Of a DNA stretch of 64,000 nt, positions 57,273 to 64,000 are shown in pieces. The stretch lies in contig NW_001865039.1 in NCBI RefSeq assembly GCF_000002865.3, forward strand, positions 308,072 to 372,071, read 5' to 3'. The stretch comes from Monosiga brevicollis MX1. Taxonomy: Eukaryota > Opisthokonta > Choanoflagellata > Craspedida > Salpingoecidae. The stretch's first letter is position 1, and each line of letters opens with the position of its first letter. Both the position numbers and the translations under genes were made by a program. Below the pieces are notes generated by a model. That model saw nothing but the letters and a program-made list of their open reading frames with translations, did not search any database and was not told where the DNA came from.

Positions 57273-60242
57273 TTAAAGCGGCGTGCTCTCGTACATGGAC
57301 TTGATCTCAGTGGAGCGCTGGAGCTGAGTGCTGCCCACATGGCGCCAAACTCGACGCGGGAAGAGAAAGAAGAAAGCCAGGACATGAACGCCAACCCAAA
57401 TCACTCCCAGGACACAAACGCCTGAGTGATGAATGCGTCCAGAGCCCGGGTAAGACTGCATGTCACGGACATGTCGCAAGGCGCGCAACCAGAGGAAAAG
57501 GGCATGCACACAACAGGGCACTCACCAATCAAGTCAATCCAGCTCCGCGAGTCAGCATAGTGAGCAGCGATCACGTTCTCCGCCACAACGAGGATTAGGA
57601 GAAAGAACCCAAACAAGATATAGGCATCAAGCCAGGTCAGGTAGCTGGCATTGGGCAGGTCTGAAGCCACCACAAACTATTGCATTGACAAGACACCTCC
57701 AGTAAAAGGCAGTGTGCTATTGCTCCTTCAAAGAAAAGTGGCAAAACGGACAGCAAAACAAGAAAAGCAAAAACATTCGCCACCACAAGGCGCACCACAA
57801 TCGAGTGGCTGGCATACCTTGACGGCAATGAGCGTGAGCAACAGCGTCAAAGTGACCGACAAGCGCGCATCCAAGACCTCGGTCTCGCTATCGCCTTCGA
57901 TGGCCTGCACGCCGCACGGCCAGGAGCGGGAGTGAGGGGCGCTGAAGAAGACCGGCCAACGTGAGGGCAGGCAATCGAACCATGGACACGCCCGAAACAG
58001 CCACGATCCAGAAGACAGGAAAGACAATGTTCCACATGTAATACGAAGGCTTGCGCGCAACAGTGATGCACAAAGGGGCCAGCGGAAACGATTTGCCTAG
58101 GGAGATGTTGCCACATGTGGCCGCGTAAGTTTATCCAATCGATACCGGGCACAGAGAAAATTGGCATCATGATCACATGCCTGAGCTGCCATGGCGCGTG
58201 TCCGTGTGCCAGGGAATGGGCCAACTGGTGGCCTTGGAGCACAATGCGCATTCTAAGATACGTGTTTGGCCACGGCCACGAATGGGAAATGAGCAAGCTC
58301 AACAAGCCATGGCTGAACAAGGCGAGGGACACCAAAGTCTGGTGCTTTATATACAAAGTAAGAAGGATGTCTCGAGAAAGGAGCATTTCAAGGAAAAAAA
58401 CACAAAAAACATGGCACGTGGTCGTGGCGAGTGAGTGCTACCTAAGGGCTTGTCGCTGCGAACATAACCACCAGCTACGCCATCCCAGCGACGCACTGAA
58501 GCCTTGTGTCGCTCATCATGCTGATATGCGCGTCCAATGCACCGGCATATGAGATTGCAGTCAAAATCGGGCACCAATTTTCTGAGCATGCCCATTGACA
58601 AAGTGGACCGTGCGCGGCGAAATACAGAAGCACGCTCAGGTTGCTAGCAAAGAAGCGCACCGGCATTTCAAGCTTGTGTTGTGGAAGGGGGTCCAGGAAA
58701 TACTCAGTGTCGATGGAGGCTGAATACTCGAGGTTGACAATGCTCATGTAAGAAGGCACGGGATGGCGGCGGAATCGCACCCAGTTGTGGCGCCACTATG
58801 TCATGTCGTTCAGCCAAACTCGCGATGAGCCAAAGAAGCGAAACAGCGCCTCGGGTCCAAGGCGTACACACCTTGGAGCGCACAAGCAAGTAAAGCTCTT
58901 GCACATCGAAAGGAAAGTGTTCCAGCGACATGCGAATGGTAAAGCGACCCGAGACCTCGACTCGGGCCGTGACCCTACCACAGACAGCCACTCTGGTCAG
59001 GAAAGGCAATCTGTCTACCTGTTAGCCTGTCGCTCCGCTTTCCTTTCTCTTCTTGTCGACGAGAAGACAAGTGATGTGGAAACAAGCGCAGGCCATTGCC
59101 AACATCACAACACCACGCACAACATCCCTTTCGCCAGTCACGATCCCAAAGTCTCGGATATCGCCGGTAACAGACCAGATGCGACCGCTGGGGTTGTGAT
59201 CGTAGAGGCCATCAATGTGTTGTGACAGACTGCTGGACTTGCGCCAAGTGATCTATGACAAGAGTAAGTTTGAAGACCGATGAGTATCGCAGACCAAAGA
59301 TGGACGTCGACGAGGGAGAGGGTGTGCTCCCCCCGGCAGGCTGAGCGCGTGGGAACCAACTCACCTCAAATTTGCGCAATTCAACAGCGTTTTGAATCGT
59401 TAGTCGCGGGTTCCAAAGCGTAGACCAAGGAATGGTTGAGTTTTCATTGATGCCCTGCACACGTCTTAGATCAATGAGAAGAAGAAGATTGAACTGGACA
59501 GGCGCAGAGCGGTCAGGCGGCAGCGCGTTGGCGTGTGACGTACGGGCAAGCTGTCTTCAAGAACCTCCCAGCTCGTCTCAATTGCAAAATCAGCCGAAAA
59601 TTGCTGAAGCGAAACCGAAGGAGGAGTAAGTGTACCCGCGCAGGGAGGGCGCTCCAAAGACAAATGATTGGCATGTCAAAAAAGCAAACCTGTTTGACGG
59701 TGTCGATGCTGGAAATGTTGTAGATGTCGTACCGGATAATGACATCCTTGGGCCTGATATAATTGCAAGTTGGTGGCCGTGAGATGCGTGAAGGCTCACA
59801 TGGATCTCTGCGGTTGAGGATGCGGCCACGATCGGGCGTACGTTGATGGGTGGAAGCGATCAAGCCACTCAGGGTCCACTTCCATTGTTTCGGTGATCTT
59901 GTGAGTAGCTCTGCAAAAATCAGGCAGTTTCATCATACAAGTGAGCCGCCGGGGTCGACGAGTGGGTGTCGTAGGGTTTGGCGCGAAAAGGCGGTGTCTC
60001 GCATCAATCGCATCAACAGCCACTGACGTTTCACAGGCCGCAAACTTGACGTGTCTCTCGTCGATCCTTGCAATGCCAACCTTCGTCAAGCCAGACTGCG
60101 CACCGATTCGCTTGGCAGCGTATGCTCCCCTGTCGTCCCAAGGGGGCGGAACCACCGCTGCTGCTGCTGCTGCTGCTGGTTGAACCGACACCACTCGATG
60201 TTGTTGTTGTTGCGTTTGTTGGTGGTGGTGTTTGTTCCGCAT
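57273..60242 (-). CDS. Pentameric ligand-gated ion channel (Cys-loop/Pro-loop superfamily) subunit
   Basis: Minus-strand exons cover all parts of the fold. The ligand-binding half: 59863 to about 59690 (KDVIIRYDIYNISSIDTVKQ), about 59608-59550 (FSADFAIETSWEVLEDSL), about 59445-59365 (TLWNPRLTIQNAVELRKFE), about 59250-59165, about 59000-58870 (FTIRMSLEHFPFDVQELYLL), about 58790-58660 and about 58590-58442. Membrane half: about 58102-57981 (M1, ARKPSYYMWNIVFPVFWIVA), 57904-57818 (M2, ARLSVTLTLLLTLIAVK), 57676-57526 (M3, DLPNASYLTWLDAYILFGFF) and 57421-57273 (M4, VCVLGVIWVGVHVLAFFFLF). The FPFD-x-Q signature is present but the two loop cysteines are absent. M2 follows the usual R-L-S-V-T pattern. 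The M3-M4 loop is very short, as in prokaryotic channels. The start (ATG 60242, Gln/Ala-rich leader) and some ligand-domain joins are uncertain. Ligand unknown. Confidence 0.85.
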
Positions 60243-60278
60243 CCGTCGATGTCAGATGAAATTGTCAGACATATGGTG

Positions 60279-60312
<34 letters not shown>

Positions 60313-60423
60313 AGTCAGAGCGGCGTCTGGAAAGAATTTTGTTGCGACGACGGTGACAGAGGTGTCAGTCAATCGGGCGAGGGCTTGACCAGGGTAGCTG
60401 GGCTTATCGTCGTCATCGTCATC
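60243..60423. promoter_or_regulatory. Short divergent promoter region with (CA)n tract
   Basis: If the channel starts at 60242, only 181 bases separate it from the divergent ABT1 start at 60424. The region holds a (CA)n tract at 60281-60309. Promoter role is inferred from position. Confidence 0.4.
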
Positions 60424-62217
<1,794 letters not shown>

Positions 62218-62412
62218 AGGCCCTGGGCTCTTGTTTGGCAAATTTCAGCATTCGCTTCCCCCCTGTTTTTTTCTTTTCTTTTCTTTCTTTCTTCCTTCTC
62301 CTTTATTTCTTTGGTGTGAAGGCCGCGTTGGACAATGGATCGATGTGAGCTCGCCGTGTTTAGCTGGCATGAATTGCAGTTACAAATTAATCTTTGCATA
62401 GGAATTGGTTGC

Positions 62413-64000
62413 TCAGGCATCTTGGTCCGCGATTTCTTGACGCACACTGTCCACGATACTGGCATCTTCAATCGTGGGGGGTAGGGTTAAAGGCTGCCCG
62501 TCCACCATCTAGTTTATCAAGCAGCATGCATTAGATGCACGCCGTCGTTTTACGCAGGTCTTGTGGCACTATGTGCCACCAGGAGGCTAACTCGATGACA
62601 CGTACTTGACGCAAGACCATGCGTAGCGTTTTTCCAGAACGCGTTTTTGGCAGTTGGCGCACCACATACACTATCCAAAATGAAAAGAGATTACGCAATA
62701 CAAGGGTTAGATCAGGCTTGATGCAGGCCGGGCCGACATGACGGCCTGTAAGGCAAATGGCCCAGGTGATAGTGCACGCGCGCACCTCGCTTGAATGCCG
62801 CAACCGGCCCGACATCTTCACGCACTCGCTGAACCAACTCTTTGCGAAGTTGTTTCAAATCGTGATCACCTATTTCATTTTCGGAATCGAGCCACACAGC
62901 GTGATGTACATTGTACCCGAGACTATGTCAGTATTTGAGCGCCCCTCACAAGTGCAGGCTGATGTGTCACCTCCACCACAGTCCTTTGCATTACTTTCAA
63001 AGCTCTTACCAGTCTTGAGGACGACAAAGCCGACTGGAAGCTGGCCCTTGAGCTCATCTGTGGCACCCACCACGGCTGCTTCCACAACCTTGTCATGGGC
63101 AGTCAATGCACCCTCTGATGACCCAAAGCATGCGAGATGGTGGTTGTGGTTCAGATCGCGAGCGCCCAGTCAAACAAGTGCGAACATTGGCAAGAAGCAA
63201 GAGACGAACCCAAAACGCCAGTGGACATGCGGTGACCCGCCGTATTGATGACATCGTCAGTGCGTGTCAAGACATGCACGTAGTTGTCCTCATCCTGGGA
63301 TTAACGTGTGAAACAAAGGTCGCTTCGTGAGTCCGCATAACAGCATAAATATCAACGTGACATGCGTGCGTGCGTGCGTGTGTGCGTGTTTGTTTGTATG
63401 CTTGTGGATGCATGTATGAAAGCAGCGGATTATGCTTGTTCGAAGCAAAGGTGTCTCAAGCAAACGGTTGCTCAGGAACACTAACAATAAAGCCGGCGTC
63501 GCCCGTTTGGTAATAGCCAGGAAACGCTGCAAGATAACTTGAGTCATAACGCTCATGATCTTTCCACAAAGTTGTGGCCGCGCCTGGAGGTAGCGGTAAT
63601 TTAGCGACCAGGTTTCCAGTTTCCCCAACAGGCACCTAGGGAATATGTATGAGCACAGGCAGGTTGTGCAAGCAAACGAGTGAGAGGACCGCCTCGGTAC
63701 CAAGAACCTTGTTCCTGCGCTTGTGCAGAAGCTTCAACTATTCACGGCCCAGTTCATGTGGTCCCACTGACCGTTTGCCCATGATCGTCCACAATTTGCA
63801 AATCCCAACCATGAACGGGCTTGAAGCAGGAGCCATACTTGATTGGCAAGTGTCCCTGGGGCAAAGGGGCAAAGTAGGAGCATAGATCCTGTGGGTGAGC
63901 TGTTCAACACAACGCAAACGCATGTGCAGACTTGTGGTTTAAGCACGTACGTCTTTGCCCACGGAGCAGGCGCTCATTGGCGAGCCAGTCTCAGTTTGCC
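62413..64000 (-). CDS. ACSS3: Short-chain acyl-CoA synthetase, ACSS3-like, C-terminal part (5' end outside window)
   Basis: Eight minus-strand exons are readable: 64000-63951 (partial), 63888-63772, 63635-63486, 63294-63210, 63114-63010, 62869-62786, 62670-62606 and 62508-62413, all in phase. The order matches acetyl/propionyl-CoA synthetases: QTETGSPMSACSVGKD, KPVHGWDLQIVDDHGQ, VAKLPLPPGAATTLWKD, FPGYYQTGDAGF, VLTRTDDVINTAGHRMSTG (hinge and CoA region), EAAVVGATDELKGQLPVGFV, REDVGPVAAFKRVYVVRQLP, then KTRSGKTLRMVLRQ with the catalytic Lys that ligates acyl-AMP. The ending TIEDASIV matches ACSS3 TIEDPSIF. The enzyme activates short acids to acyl-CoA; ACSS3 is mitochondrial and favours propionate. 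Substrate choice is inferred. One intron uses a GTTCGT donor. The 3' end is 196 bases from that of ABT1. Confidence 0.93.

Overview
This window looks like nuclear DNA of a small-genome, intron-rich eukaryote close to animals, most likely a choanoflagellate (Monosiga-like). That is inference. It rests on short GT-AG introns (mostly about 80-350 bases), compact alternating gene orientation, and a gene set mixing house-keeping eukaryotic genes with EGF/thrombospondin/laminin-G, IRS-type PTB, BTB-Kelch and pentameric ligand-gated channel genes. I saw no rRNA, convincing tRNA, CRISPR array, transposon or old virus copy.

Layout. 0-2 kb: two divergent C2H2 zinc-finger genes. 2.2-6.3 kb: a large unrecognised minus-strand gene. 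6.6 to about 9.3 kb: a secreted or membrane protein with TNFR-like, TSP1, EGF and laminin-G-like regions. 11.2-21.2 kb: four plus-strand, intronless paralogs sharing a motif I do not recognise (TLADVV...FWRHLQ...MTVxE[FY]E), interleaved with two low-complexity minus-strand ORFs; this is the best candidate for an undescribed system. 21.6-26.7 kb: a TPGS1-like tubulin polyglutamylase subunit, SDHAF2, and an IRS-type PTB docking protein with many tyrosine motifs. 27.2-32.6 kb: a small unknown gene, then two type II membrane proteins of glycosyltransferase-like character, tail to tail. 33-41 kb: a bacterial-type YeiH/UPF0324 permease, a bacterial/mitochondrial-type tyrosyl-tRNA synthetase, and a nuclear-looking protein with a possible histone fold. 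41.2-51 kb: an AGMO-like membrane hydroxylase, a BTB-Kelch protein with a C-terminal RPA32-like winged helix, and a TTLL2-like tubulin ligase. 51.5-64 kb: eIF3m, an unresolved minus-strand helical-repeat gene, COMMD2, a pentameric ligand-gated channel, ABT1/ESF2, and the 3' half of an ACSS3-like acyl-CoA synthetase running off the end.

Exon-intron structures with fully consistent phases were worked out by hand for TPGS1-like, SDHAF2, YeiH-like, TyrRS, the 38-41 kb gene, TTLL2-like, eIF3m, COMMD2, ABT1 and the 3' part of ACSS3, plus several others with one ambiguous junction. Genes are closely spaced: convergent pairs are separated by about 180-550 bases. Several divergent starts share short intergenic regions that hold GA, CA or poly-A tracts. 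Two tubulin-glutamylation-type genes, TPGS1-like and TTLL2-like, lie in the window but are 26 kb apart and not otherwise linked.
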